From: BOKV01 sp041739225
GTDB taxonomy: Bacteria; Pseudomonadota; Alphaproteobacteria; Rhizobiales; Rhizobiaceae
Length of the DNA: 64,000 nt
Direction of reading: 5' to 3'
Assembly: GCA_041739225.1 (NCBI GenBank)
Contig: JBGSOG010000033.1
Coordinates: 1 to 64,000 of the forward strand
Shown here: positions 17,211 through 26,142 of the stretch, in pieces
How the letters are laid out: each line of letters starts with the position of its first letter
Numbering within the stretch: position 1 is the first letter of the stretch
Program-made: the position numbers and the translations under genes
Notes under the pieces: generated by a model
Database searches by the model: none
Told to the model about the DNA's origin: nothing
What the model saw: the letters and a program-made list of their open reading frames with translations, nothing else

Positions 17211-17288
17211 GTGTCTTCTCTCCACTTTGATTTCGTCCGGTCCAGCCGGACAGGTTGCCTGTGGCAAATTTGCCACCGGTTTGCGTAT

Positions 17289-17317
17289 AATATGTGCTGT
17301 TTGTCCCAAGGAAACAA
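17289..17317 (-). promoter_or_regulatory. putative sigma-70 promoter of the Bax-inhibitor-family gene
   Basis: On the minus strand TTGTTT (complement of 17312-17317), a 17-base spacer and CATATT (complement of 17289-17294, within CATATTATAC) form a plausible -35/-10 pair, about 75 bases before the ATG. The -35 match is weak. Confidence 0.4.
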
Positions 17318-17381
17318 GGGGCAGGCAGGCGCAGGCTTTCGAATCATCCGGCAAGCGCAAGCTGTGCACTTGCAGGCCGGA

Positions 17382-19910
17382 TCAAAGCTCGCGCAGTACC
17401 GGCGCCGCCTTCAGCCCCAGCAACCGCCACGTACCGGCAAGACCAAGCCCAACGGTGGAAACCAGCGCGCCCGCCAGCACGATTGCAACGAGCCACGGAT
17501 CAAAAACCGGGGCGAATTTCATGACCTGTGTGACCACCAACCATGCTGCAGTTGCGCCTGCGACGATGGCAAACAGCGCGGTAGCGAGCCCCAGCATGGC
17601 ATATTCTGCCACAAATGCCTGAAGAATGACCCGCCTCGTCGCCCCGATGGTCTTGAGAACCACGGCGTCATGGCCGCGCACCCGGTTTCCGGCGGCGAGC
17701 GCGCCAGCCAGCACCAGCATGGCAGTTACCAGTGCAATTGCCGAGACCGCCCGGATGGCAAGCGCCAACTGCCCGACCAACTGGTTCACTGCGTTAATTG
17801 CATCGCGGACGCGAACACTGGTGACGCCAGGATAGGCCTTGGTAACCGCAGTCAGCACCTTTGCGTCGCGGGCAATGTCGTTGCTGGCGCCGCCGGGAAA
17901 GGTGACGGTGGCAAGCCAGCCATGCGGCGCTCCGGCAAAAGCATTGGGTGAGAACACCATGACAAAATTGATCGCCAGTGTTTCCCAGTTGACGCTGCGC
18001 AGATTGGCGATTCTTGCCGTAACCGGTCGGCCCAAAACATTGACGGTAACGCTGTCGCCAACCTTGAGGTCAAGTTCGGCTGCTTCCTCGCTTGAAAAAG
18101 AGACCAGTGGTTCGCCCGCATGACCGGGCTCCCACCATTTGCCGTCGGTGATCGTGGAGTTGGCAGGCAGATCCGCCGAATGCGTAATTCCGCGGTCGCC
18201 ACGCAACACCCAGCTGGTGCCTGCCTTTGGGTGTTCAGATGCAGGAACTGAATTGATGTGGGTAATGCGTCCCCTGATCATCGGAACCGCGTCAAACTTG
18301 CCGTCCGGCGCGATATTGCCCACCGTTTGCCGCAAACCGTCGATCTCCGCAGACTGCACATCCGCCATGAAGAAAGACGGGGCCTGTTTTGGCAAATTGC
18401 CGGCAATCTGGTTGCGAAGGCTGGTGTCGATCATCGCCAGTGCCACAATCAGCGTCAGGCCCAGCCCCAGCGACAATACCACAGGCGTTGTCAGCGATCC
18501 GGGACGGTGCAAATTGGCCAAAGCCATCCGGATGGCAGTGCCACGCGGCTTTGGCATCATTCTCGCCATCTTTTTGATTGCCATTGAGACCAGCGCCAGC
18601 GCCACAAAAGCTGCGGCTGTGGCACAAAGGAAAATCGCCGCCACAATTGGCTGGCTGGCAGTCAAGAGTGCCAAGGCGACCAGCGCTGCAAGTCCGGCGC
18701 CGAGCATCGCAATATAAGCAGCCTGCGGGCGTTTGGCGGCCCCGTACCCCGCCGAGCGAAACAGCGTGGCTGCAGGGGTTTCCTTTGCCTGCCCGATTGG
18801 CCAGACCACAAAGACAAAAGCCGTGAGGAATCCGTAAGCAGCACCCAGCATAAGGGCTGGTGGCGAAAAAGCAGCGGAAAACGGGATGGTGAGTGTGTCG
18901 GCCAGCAAATACCGGGCGGCAAGTGGCAGGGTGGAACCGATCACCAGGCCGGCAAGAATGCCGACAAGGGCAATCAGCATGATTTCCAGCAGGTAAACCT
19001 GGAAAATGAAGTTCGAGGATGCGCCCACGGCCTTGAGTGTCGCAATCGACTGGCGCTTGCCTTCAAGGAATGCCCGCGCGGCATTGCCCACTCCAACACC
19101 GCCAACCACAAGGGCGGCAAGGCCGACCAGTGTCAGGAATTGCGAGAACCGGGCAACATTGGCGGAAAGCGAAGGCGCGGCATTGTCGCGGGTCTGCAAG
19201 CGCAATCCGGCATCGGGAAAGAGTTTGCGAAGTTCGGCCAGAAGTACCGTTGGCGACTTGTCATTTGCAATCTTGAGGCTGGCCTTGGCCGAGACCAGCG
19301 ACCCCGGACGCACCAGACCAGCCTTCTCCAGGCCCTTGAGCGACATCAGCACCCGTGGTCCGAAAACTGCACCGTCGGAAAGGCGGTCCGGCTCAGAGGT
19401 TATAACCCCCTTGACCGTGAAAACCGCATCACCAATGGCGAGTTTTTCTCCGGCCGTCACTCCCAGCCTTTCAAGCAGGATCGGTTCGGCGAATATCCCG
19501 TCATTGCCAAGTTCTGCCGCCTGCAACGGACCATTGCTGCCCTCGAGCCTGCCAAACAGCGGATAGTCGTTACCCGCCGCCTTGACTTCGGCCAAGGTCT
19601 GGTCTGCACCATCGCTCCGGCGGGCCATGGCGCGCAGCGAGGTGTTTTCAGCGACATCGCCTTGTTGTTTCAGCCATTCGACAATCTGCGGCTGGATTTG
19701 CGGCACTTGCGCAGAGACGGCCAAATCACCGCCAAGAATTTCACGCCCTTCAGCCGAGATTGTGCCGGTGATCGCCCGGGAAACCGAATTGACACCGGCA
19801 ATTGCGCCCACACCCAGCGCAATGCAGGCGATGAGTATAAAAAATCCACGAAAGCCGCCACGCAGTTCGCGCAGGGCAAAACGCAGTGCCAGTCTCCAGC
19901 CTTGTCTCAC
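17382..19910 (-). CDS. ABC transporter permease of the FtsX/YbbP type
   Basis: The 842-residue protein has the architecture of YbbP-like permeases: an N-terminal membrane helix (about 20-42), a large periplasmic MacB-like domain, a block of three helices, a further core region, and a second periplasmic domain with C-terminal helices. Two FtsX modules are recognisable (around the LVVGGVGVGNAARAFLEGKR motif and near the end at GHDAVVLKTIGATRR). The start is the GTG at 19910, overlapping the stop of the ATPase gene (GTGA). With its ATPase and the divergent esterase it forms the widespread tesA-ybbA-ybbP locus; the substrate is unproven, possibly lipids. Confidence 0.92.
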   Translation of the reverse strand: MRQGWRLALRFALRELRGGFRGFFILIACIALGVGAIAGVNSVSRAITGTISAEGREILGGDLAVSAQVPQIQPQIVEWLKQQGDVAENTSLRAMARRSDGADQTLAEVKAAGNDYPLFGRLEGSNGPLQAAELGNDGIFAEPILLERLGVTAGEKLAIGDAVFTVKGVITSEPDRLSDGAVFGPRVLMSLKGLEKAGLVRPGSLVSAKASLKIANDKSPTVLLAELRKLFPDAGLRLQTRDNAAPSLSANVARFSQFLTLVGLAALVVGGVGVGNAARAFLEGKRQSIATLKAVGASSNFIFQVYLLEIMLIALVGILAGLVIGSTLPLAARYLLADTLTIPFSAAFSPPALMLGAAYGFLTAFVFVVWPIGQAKETPAATLFRSAGYGAAKRPQAAYIAMLGAGLAALVALALLTASQPIVAAIFLCATAAAFVALALVSMAIKKMARMMPKPRGTAIRMALANLHRPGSLTTPVVLSLGLGLTLIVALAMIDTSLRNQIAGNLPKQAPSFFMADVQSAEIDGLRQTVGNIAPDGKFDAVPMIRGRITHINSVPASEHPKAGTSWVLRGDRGITHSADLPANSTITDGKWWEPGHAGEPLVSFSSEEAAELDLKVGDSVTVNVLGRPVTARIANLRSVNWETLAINFVMVFSPNAFAGAPHGWLATVTFPGGASNDIARDAKVLTAVTKAYPGVTSVRVRDAINAVNQLVGQLALAIRAVSAIALVTAMLVLAGALAAGNRVRGHDAVVLKTIGATRRVILQAFVAEYAMLGLATALFAIVAGATAAWLVVTQVMKFAPVFDPWLVAIVLAGALVSTVGLGLAGTWRLLGLKAAPVLREL

Positions 19911-20626
19911 TTTGCCAACGCTCCCGCCAGCACGGCACCGGGTGTGCTTTCTTCGCGCTCGATGGATCCTCCGCGCATCCGGACGATGCGCCCGCACCGC
20001 CGTGCCAGCGCCGGGTCATGCGTCACCAGAACCAGGGTCAGCCCCAGTTCGCGCTGGCGGGTGAACATCAAATCGGCAACAGTGTTGCCGGTTTCGCCGT
20101 CAAGGTTTCCGGTGGGCTCGTCGGCAACCAGAATGGGCGGCCGCGCCACCATGGCCCGCGCCAAGGCCACACGCTGCTGTTCGCCGCCCGAAAGCTGGCC
20201 CGGATAATGGTCGAGCCGCTCGCCAAGCCCGACCGCAGCAAGTTCTTTGGCTGCCTTGTCGAAGGCGACCCGGTCACCGGCCAATTCCAGCGGAGCCGCA
20301 ACATTTTCCACCGCAGTCATGTTGCCGATGAGATGAAAGGACTGGAATACAATTCCGATGTTTCGGCCGCGGTGTGCCGCCAATTCATCTTCCCCCATCG
20401 GTGCAAGGTCGCGACCGGCAACGCTGATGTGTCCGCTGTCGATGCGCTCAAGCCCCGCCATCACCATCAGCAGGGTTGATTTTCCCGAGCCTGAGGGACC
20501 AAGCAGGGCAACGCTTTCACCCCGGTTTACCACAAGGCTTGCCTTGTTCAGCACCTGAACGCGCGAGGGGCCGCTTCCAAGCGCAAGGCTGACATTTTCA
20601 AGTTTGATGACTGGATTGTTTGGCAA
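19907..20626 (-). CDS. ABC transporter ATP-binding protein (YbbA/LolD-like)
   Basis: This 239-residue ATPase partners the downstream permease. Walker A GPSGSGKST (43-51), the Q-loop FQSFHLIGNMTAVENV, signature LSGGEQQRVALARA and Walker B ILVADEPTGNLD place it in the MacB/LolD/YbbA subclass. It is the first gene of the two-gene unit and is divergent from the esterase gene across a 118-base region. Confidence 0.94.
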   Translation of the reverse strand: MPNNPVIKLENVSLALGSGPSRVQVLNKASLVVNRGESVALLGPSGSGKSTLLMVMAGLERIDSGHISVAGRDLAPMGEDELAAHRGRNIGIVFQSFHLIGNMTAVENVAAPLELAGDRVAFDKAAKELAAVGLGERLDHYPGQLSGGEQQRVALARAMVARPPILVADEPTGNLDGETGNTVADLMFTRQRELGLTLVLVTHDPALARRCGRIVRMRGGSIEREESTPGAVLAGALAK

Positions 20627-20744
20627 TTTTTTATGGCGCGATGCGCCCCTGTATCTGGAGAAGTGGAAAGACCGTGCGACAAAAGTGGACGAAATGCGCT
20701 TCCGTGCCTATCTCATCACATAGAACTGCACCCGGGATGAAACA

Positions 20745-21416
20745 ATGACCTCAAGCATTTGGCTTCGGTACCAACGCCTTTTTGTTGCCTGCCTCGTTCT
20801 TTTGGCCGTCCTTCCTGGGGCTGGTGCTTTGGCAAAAGCTGAACCACTGCGGATTGTCGCCTTTGGCGACAGTCTAGTGGCAGGTCTGGGTGTGCCGCTG
20901 GAGGCGGCCTTTCCGGCGCAGTTGCAACAAGCCCTGGCAGCGCGGGGCCACTCAGTCGAGATCATCAACGCCGGGGTTTCAGGCGACACCACGGCTGGCG
21001 GGCTCGCCCGGCTTGACTGGTCGATTGCCGACGGCGTTTCTGCGGTCATTCTGGAGTTGGGCGCCAATGACATGCTGCGTGGCGTGGACCCTGCAACCAC
21101 GCAGGCAAACCTCGACGCCATGATTGTTCGCCTCAAGCAACGCAACATTCCTGTTCTATTGACCGGCATGCGCGCATCACCCAACATGGGCGATGCTTAT
21201 GTCCAGGCGTTTGACCCGATTTTCCAGCGCCTTGCCCAAAAGCACGACCTGCGCTTCTATCCGTTTTTCCTTGAAGGGGTGGCGGGCAATCGCGAACTCA
21301 ACCAGTCGGACGCAATGCATCCGACCGCCAAGGGTGTCGAACGCATTGTTGAGCTCTTCCTTCCTCAAATGGAGGCTTTTCTGGCGGAAATAGCGGCATT
21401 GGTGCCTGCAAAATAA
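20745..21416 (+). CDS. tesA: SGNH-type arylesterase/lysophospholipase (TesA-like)
   Basis: This 223-residue secreted or periplasmic esterase has a signal peptide (about 1-31) and all SGNH blocks: IVAFGDSLVAGLG (nucleophile S43), the glycine of INAGVSGDTT, LGANDM (N108) and the SDAMHP dyad (D189, H192). These enzymes hydrolyse lysophospholipids, acyl-CoA or aryl esters. The divergent ABC transporter genes next to it form the usual tesA/ybbAP arrangement. Confidence 0.93.
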   Translation: MTSSIWLRYQRLFVACLVLLAVLPGAGALAKAEPLRIVAFGDSLVAGLGVPLEAAFPAQLQQALAARGHSVEIINAGVSGDTTAGGLARLDWSIADGVSAVILELGANDMLRGVDPATTQANLDAMIVRLKQRNIPVLLTGMRASPNMGDAYVQAFDPIFQRLAQKHDLRFYPFFLEGVAGNRELNQSDAMHPTAKGVERIVELFLPQMEAFLAEIAALVPAK

Positions 21417-21480
21417 TTGCTTGCCGGGGCGCAGGCACCATGATTCCCTGCTGTGAGCGAAGCTGATTCGAGGTGTGGCA

Positions 21481-22065
21481 ATGCCAAGACTCTTCACCGC
21501 CCTCGAAGTGCCGCGTGAAGCGGCGTTGTCGCTGTCATTCCTGCGGGGCGGGCTGCCCGGCGCGCGCTGGATTGACGCTGAAAATTACCACATCACGCTT
21601 CGTTTCATCGGCGATATCGATTTTCGTACCGCCGAGGAACTCGCCAATGCATTCTCGCGCATTCGCCGTCCGGCTGTGCCGGTACGCTTGAGCGGTCTGG
21701 ACGCATTTGGCGGCAACAAGCCGCATTCGATCATTGCCTGCGTCGAGCGCAACCCGGCTCTGGCCGAGTTGCAGTCCGAACAGGAGCGCATGGTTCAACG
21801 GGTTGGTCTAAAGGCAGAGCCGCGAAGATTTGTACCGCACGTTTTAATCGCCCGCCTGAAAAACGCCAAAGACATGGATGTTGCCAATTATTTGTCTTTG
21901 CGCGGCCTGTTTTCCGCACCGGTGTTTGAGGCGGCCAGCTTTGTGCTTTATTCATCAAGGGACTCTGTCGGTGGAGGACCCTATATTGTCGAGGAGCGTT
22001 TCGCCTTGAGCCAGGGGCGCAGCCAAACCGCCCAACCTGAACCCGCGCGTCCGCCGCTTTGGTGA
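21481..22065 (+). CDS. thpR: RNA 2',3'-cyclic phosphodiesterase (2H family), second motif altered
   Basis: ThpR opens 2',3'-cyclic phosphate ends of RNA. The 194-residue protein has the first 2H motif YHITLRFIG (H37). The second reads PHVLIARLK (H120), where leucine 122 occupies the place of the usual threonine or serine of HxT/S. The codon is a clear TTA. The substitution may reduce activity. I use ATG 21481 (MPRLFTALEV); a GTG two codons earlier is also open. It is followed after six bases by phhB. Confidence 0.88.
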   Translation: MPRLFTALEVPREAALSLSFLRGGLPGARWIDAENYHITLRFIGDIDFRTAEELANAFSRIRRPAVPVRLSGLDAFGGNKPHSIIACVERNPALAELQSEQERMVQRVGLKAEPRRFVPHVLIARLKNAKDMDVANYLSLRGLFSAPVFEAASFVLYSSRDSVGGGPYIVEERFALSQGRSQTAQPEPARPPLW

Positions 22066-22071
22066 GTTTTC

Positions 22072-22383
22072 ATGCAAAATCCGGCAAGACTGAGTGACGA
22101 AGAACAACAGCTCTCGCTTGAAAGCCTGCCAAACTGGCAATTGGTTCCCGGTCGCGAGGCGATCTGTCGCACAATCGAGTTTGCCGATTTCAATGAAGCA
22201 TTCGGCTTCATGACCCGTGTTGCCATGCAGGCGGAAAAGCTCGACCACCATCCGGAATGGTCGAATGTCTGGCGCCGTGTCGACATCACCCTGACCACCC
22301 ATTCAGCGGGCGGATTGACCAACCTCGACATCAAACTTGCCCAGTTTATTGACATGGCTGCCGCAAACGCAAAATCGGCATGA
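22072..22383 (+). CDS. phhB: pterin-4a-carbinolamine dehydratase
   Basis: This enzyme dehydrates 4a-hydroxytetrahydrobiopterin in the phenylalanine hydroxylase cycle. The 103-residue product shows the diagnostic block EKLDHHPEWSNVWRRVDITL (about 58-77) with the paired histidines, and the C-terminal THSAGGLTNLDIKLA. Length is typical. It lies between thpR and a DUF1232 gene; no aromatic hydroxylase is nearby. Confidence 0.94.
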   Translation: MQNPARLSDEEQQLSLESLPNWQLVPGREAICRTIEFADFNEAFGFMTRVAMQAEKLDHHPEWSNVWRRVDITLTTHSAGGLTNLDIKLAQFIDMAAANAKSA

Positions 22384-22462
22384 AGCAATCGGGCTGATCT
22401 TGCAATGGCCTGTGAGCTGCACCATTTTCCTTGCGTTGCGGTATGCAACGTCGGAGGGACTG

Positions 22463-22876
22463 ATGCAAAAAGTGCTTTACGGCGAAATACTCGACCCCGA
22501 ACCAACAACTGAAAAAGCCGCTGCTGACGAAAAACGGGTTCGTGACGGCTTCAAGGACAAAGTTCGCCGCGCCGCAGTCAAGATTCCCTTCATTGAGGAT
22601 GTGGTTGCGGCCTATTTTTGCGCCCTCGACCCCGCCACCTCTGCTCGCACGCGGTACATCCTGTTTGGTGCGCTTGCCTATTTCATCATGCCGCTCGACT
22701 GGGTTCCGGATTTTCTGCTGGTGTTTGGCTTCACCGACGACATCGCGGTGTTGACTGCTGCCATCAGCGCCGTTCGCGCCAGCATGCGGGATGTTCATTT
22801 CGCCGCTGCAAAAAAGCTGCTGGCAAACCCGTCACCGGATGCTGAAAGTGCTGCAAGAGCAAAGACATCGGTTTGA
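22463..22876 (+). CDS. YkvA/DUF1232 membrane protein
   Basis: This 137-residue protein has the DUF1232 motif FGALAYFIMPLDWVPDFLLVFGFTDD, a pair of hydrophobic turns with the characteristic PLDxxPD sequence, at about residues 72-97. Function is unknown; relatives are small inner-membrane proteins. The ATG at 22463 (MQKVLYGEIL) is preceded by a GGAGGG site; the longer frame overlaps phhB and is not used. It is convergent with the sigma factor gene, 12 bases apart. Confidence 0.88.
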   Translation: MQKVLYGEILDPEPTTEKAAADEKRVRDGFKDKVRRAAVKIPFIEDVVAAYFCALDPATSARTRYILFGALAYFIMPLDWVPDFLLVFGFTDDIAVLTAAISAVRASMRDVHFAAAKKLLANPSPDAESAARAKTSV

Positions 22877-22888
22877 CTTAAATCGGGA

Positions 22889-23488
22889 CTAGCCGCCGTC
22901 AATGGCCGGATTCTGGTCCAGAACCGACTTTAGCCGGGCAAATGCCAGCCGGATGCGTGATTTGACAGTCCCGATCGGCAACCCTGTCTCCTCGGCAATC
23001 TGGCTGTGGGCGTAGCCCAGGAAAAACGCGTAACGAATGACCTCATACTGCTCGGGCGGCAGCACTTTCAGCGCTGCCTGAACGCCCGCCTCGCGCTTGG
23101 CAAGATCAATGCCTGAATCGGGCAACGGCTCCGGATCGGGTTGCAACATCGGGTCGTTTTCATCCAGCGCTGAACTTTTGTTGCGCCGCGCCAGGTCGAT
23201 GCGCCGGTTGCGGGCAATGCGGAACATCCAGGTTGAGAGTGTGGATTTGGCGGGGTCAAAGAGCGCCGCCTTGTGCCACAGCACCACCATGACTTCCTGG
23301 CAAACCTCTTCGGCGCTGGCTGCATCCAGCCCGAGCCGCCGCAAATATGCATTTACACGCGGAGCAAAGAAGTCGAACAGCCGCGCAAATGCCTCCCGGT
23401 CCCGATCACGCGCGACCCTCAACGTCAGTTCTGCCATTTCTTCAGGTGTCAAAATTCGCTCTCGCTTGAAACCGGGCATTGGGGTCAA
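22889..23488 (-). CDS. ECF-type RNA polymerase sigma factor
   Basis: This is a 199-residue group IV sigma factor. Region 2 (about 26-95) contains FARLFDFFAPRVNAYLRRLG and TWMFRIARNRRIDLARR. Region 4 (about 138-190) contains LPPEQYEVIRYAFFLGYAHSQIAEETGLPIGTVKSRIRLAF, a helix-turn-helix. Sequence style is like the RpoE/ChrR group (ECF11). Those are normally followed directly by the zinc-binding anti-sigma ChrR, but here the next gene downstream is on the other strand after 12 bases, so the anti-sigma is missing at this locus. Confidence 0.9.
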   Translation of the reverse strand: MTPMPGFKRERILTPEEMAELTLRVARDRDREAFARLFDFFAPRVNAYLRRLGLDAASAEEVCQEVMVVLWHKAALFDPAKSTLSTWMFRIARNRRIDLARRNKSSALDENDPMLQPDPEPLPDSGIDLAKREAGVQAALKVLPPEQYEVIRYAFFLGYAHSQIAEETGLPIGTVKSRIRLAFARLKSVLDQNPAIDGG

Positions 23489-23798
23489 AACTTTTCGATT
23501 TGCAACAGCCGTGGTTCATTTTTGCAGCCATTGAAACAACCCAGGCCAAAGAATTGCCCCTTTTCTGATACATCACAACGATTGTTGCGCATCACGCTGC
23601 GTTTTGCAGGCCCGCAGTTGAGAGACTGAACGGCAATTGCGCGCAAATGTATACGGTTTGGTAAGGCTTCCTAAAGCATTCTGGCTTGGCGTTTTCGGTG
23701 CCGGAAAGTCATCGCATCTTGGGTGGCGCACTTTTTTTCACACGAGGTCTGCGCCAAATTGTGGCGCACAGACCGGTTGAACAGGAAACTGTCTGGAT
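23489..23798. promoter_or_regulatory. divergent region between sigma factor and ialB-like gene
   Basis: This 310-base gap holds the promoters of both genes. I see an imperfect inverted repeat at 23746-23773 (GGTCTGCGCCA and TGGCGCACAGACC, two-base bulge) about 25 bases before the ialB-like ATG. I did not find a convincing ECF11-type TGATCC promoter on either strand. Confidence 0.3.
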
Positions 23799-24311
23799 AT
23801 GAACACACGCGGCAAGATTTTCTCCGGCATGGTGGGTTTGGCACTGGTCTTTGGAGCGGCCCCCGTCGGCGCCCAGACCCCGGAACGCATCAAACAGAAC
23901 AATGCATGGGGCTCGTATCGCGCGCAGGCCGATGGTGGAAAGACATGCTATGTTCTTTCCATTCCAACGGAGAAGCAGCCTTCGGACCGCGATCATGGCG
24001 AGGTTTTCTTCATGCTGGCCCAACATCCGGGCCAATCGGGTGCGCTCGAAGCACAGTTCAAGGTCGGTTACCCGTTCAAGGATGACTCCAAGGTTACCCT
24101 TGATGTCGATGGCAAGAAGTTCACCATGTTCACGCGCGGTGACAGTGCCTGGCTGGAAAATCCCGCCGAGGAAGGCGCGGTGGTTGAGTCCATGCGCTCC
24201 GGCAAGGCAATGTCCCTGATTGCGTTTTCGCGCCGCGGTACCCAGACAAGCTATGTTTACTCTCTTTCGGGTGTCTCTGCTTCGCTGAAAGACATTGCCG
24301 AGTGCAAGTAG
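23799..24311 (+). CDS. IalB-family (invasion-associated locus B) periplasmic protein
   Basis: This is a 170-residue secreted protein. The signal peptide ends about residue 25 (VGAQTPERI), and the mature domain is the IalB fold: WGSYRAQADGGKTCYVLSIPTEKQP, then VGYPFKDDSKVTLDVDGKKFTMFTRGDSAWL and a C-terminal AECK cysteine. The family was named from Bartonella and is common in free-living alphaproteobacteria, where it is probably an envelope protein, so no virulence role is implied. An AGGAAA site precedes the ATG. Confidence 0.9.
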   Translation: MNTRGKIFSGMVGLALVFGAAPVGAQTPERIKQNNAWGSYRAQADGGKTCYVLSIPTEKQPSDRDHGEVFFMLAQHPGQSGALEAQFKVGYPFKDDSKVTLDVDGKKFTMFTRGDSAWLENPAEEGAVVESMRSGKAMSLIAFSRRGTQTSYVYSLSGVSASLKDIAECK

Positions 24312-24446
24312 CCCCGGGCAGAATTTCAAGGTGAACCATCTGCCCTTTCGTGCTATCGCCACACCGGCCCGGCCATGCTGGCTGGTTGATGCCGGCTTGC
24401 ACCAATTGCGACCGGTCTTTTCAAATGGCATTGCGGTACCACAAAA

Positions 24447-25691
24447 ATGACCCATACGATCAGCCTTGGCGACAAGACGGCCCTTGACGCGTTGCGCCCG
24501 GCGACGGGCCCCCAAAAGCTGTCGCTGATCGGGTTGTCGCGCATTGATCTGGCCAAAACATTGGTGGAGCACGGCGTTGCACCGGCACAGGCCCGCATGC
24601 GTGCCTCGCAGTTGTGGCATTGGCTCTATGTGCGCGGTGTCTCGGATTTTGGCCAGATGGCCAACATCTCGAAAGACCTTCGTGCCGGATGGGAGCGCAT
24701 GTTCACCATCGCCCGCCCGGAGATTGCCGCCGAGCAAATTTCACAGGACGGCACCCGCAAATGGCTGATCCGCTTTCCTTCGCGCGGCGCGGGCAGGCCG
24801 GTCGAAATTGAAACGGTTTACATTCCCGAAGAAGGGCGCGGCACCCTTTGTGTTTCCAGTCAGGTAGGTTGCACGCTGACCTGCTCGTTTTGCCACACCG
24901 GCACGCAAAAATTGGTGCGCAACCTGACTTCCGAAGAAATCCTGGCGCAGATCTTGGTCGCCCGTGACCGTCTTGGCGATTTTCCTGATCTGGAAACACC
25001 GCAGGGAGCCATTGTTCCGGCAGAGGGGCGCAAAGTTTCCAATGTGGTGATGATGGGAATGGGTGAACCGCTGTACAATTTTGAAGCGGTGAAGGAAGCC
25101 CTGTTGATTGCAACAGATGGCGACGGACTTTCGCTGTCAAAACGCAGGGTCACGCTGTCCACATCCGGCGTGGTACCGTTCATTCCACGGGCTGGCGCCG
25201 AGATCGGTTGCATGCTGGCAATCTCGCTGCACGCAGTCACCGACGAATTGCGCGACGTTCTGGTACCGATCAACAAGAAATACCCGCTCAGCGAATTGAT
25301 GCAGGCCTGCCGGGACTATCCCGGCCTGTCCAATGCCCGGCGCATCACCTTCGAATACGTGATGCTGAAGGGGGTGAATGACAGCCTTGCCGACGCAAGG
25401 GAGTTGGTGCGTCTGCTGAAAGGTGTTCCGGCAAAGATCAACCTCATTCCGTTCAACCCGTGGCCCGGATCGCAGTACGAATGCTCCAGTTGGGAGACGA
25501 TCGAGAAGTTTGCCGATTTTATCAATGACAACGGCTATGCATCGCCCATTCGCACGCCGCGCGGCCGCGACATCCTTGCCGCCTGTGGCCAGTTGAAGAG
25601 CGAGTCCGAACGCATGCGAAAGGTCGACCGCGAGGCCTATGAAACGCTGGCATTGGAAGCGATGATGATTGCCGGGCACGGCGAAGACTGA
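24447..25691 (+). CDS. rlmN: dual-specificity RNA methyltransferase RlmN
   Basis: RlmN makes m2A2503 in 23S rRNA and m2A37 in some tRNAs by radical SAM chemistry. The 414-residue protein has the cluster motif CTLTCSFC (C142, C146, C149), the SAM-binding MMGMGEPLYNF, and the NLIPFNPWPGSQYECSSWETI segment carrying a catalytic cysteine near the C-terminus. The N-terminal HhH-like domain (ASQLWHWLYVRG) is intact. It is followed two bases later by a small membrane-protein gene. Confidence 0.97.
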   Translation: MTHTISLGDKTALDALRPATGPQKLSLIGLSRIDLAKTLVEHGVAPAQARMRASQLWHWLYVRGVSDFGQMANISKDLRAGWERMFTIARPEIAAEQISQDGTRKWLIRFPSRGAGRPVEIETVYIPEEGRGTLCVSSQVGCTLTCSFCHTGTQKLVRNLTSEEILAQILVARDRLGDFPDLETPQGAIVPAEGRKVSNVVMMGMGEPLYNFEAVKEALLIATDGDGLSLSKRRVTLSTSGVVPFIPRAGAEIGCMLAISLHAVTDELRDVLVPINKKYPLSELMQACRDYPGLSNARRITFEYVMLKGVNDSLADARELVRLLKGVPAKINLIPFNPWPGSQYECSSWETIEKFADFINDNGYASPIRTPRGRDILAACGQLKSESERMRKVDREAYETLALEAMMIAGHGED

Positions 25692-25692
25692 A

Positions 25693-26142
25693 ATGCGGCT
25701 GCTGCTCGCCATCGCGCGCACTGGCCTGGGCTATTGTGTGGCAGTGCTGCTGGCGACTGTTTTTACCATTTCTGTTTACATACTGATCGGTCCGCAAGAG
25801 AACGGTGTCACTTCCGACATGGCAACCGTGGTATTTGGCGGACTGGTCTACACATTTGTATTCGGCCTGCCGGGATTCCTGGTTTTTCTGGTGACAATTT
25901 GGCGGTTTCCGGTGCGCGGGTTTTTAACCCCCACACTGGCTGGCGCCGCCAATGCATGGCTGGCCATGTGGTTGTTGATGACCATGGCGGGCGCAACACC
26001 CGTCAGTGGGGACTCCCAAAACCCCCTGCTTTTGGGCATGCCGCAATACATCATGCTGTCGGCATCGGCCGGAGGCGCATCCGGTGGTTGGGCATGGTAT
26101 CTGTTTGACAAATTGTTCCGACACGACAAGGCAGAATTGTAA
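25693..26142 (+). CDS. four-helix membrane protein of unknown function
   Basis: This 149-residue protein has four hydrophobic stretches (about 5-30, 41-68, 79-98 and 117-136). The last loop, SASAGGASGGWAWYLFDKLF, is rich in glycine and alanine. I do not recognise a named family. The ATG lies one base after the rlmN stop and the stop overlaps the next gene (TAATG), so it is in the rlmN transcript. The frame open upstream from 25669 is inside rlmN. Confidence 0.75.
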   Translation: MRLLLAIARTGLGYCVAVLLATVFTISVYILIGPQENGVTSDMATVVFGGLVYTFVFGLPGFLVFLVTIWRFPVRGFLTPTLAGAANAWLAMWLLMTMAGATPVSGDSQNPLLLGMPQYIMLSASAGGASGGWAWYLFDKLFRHDKAEL

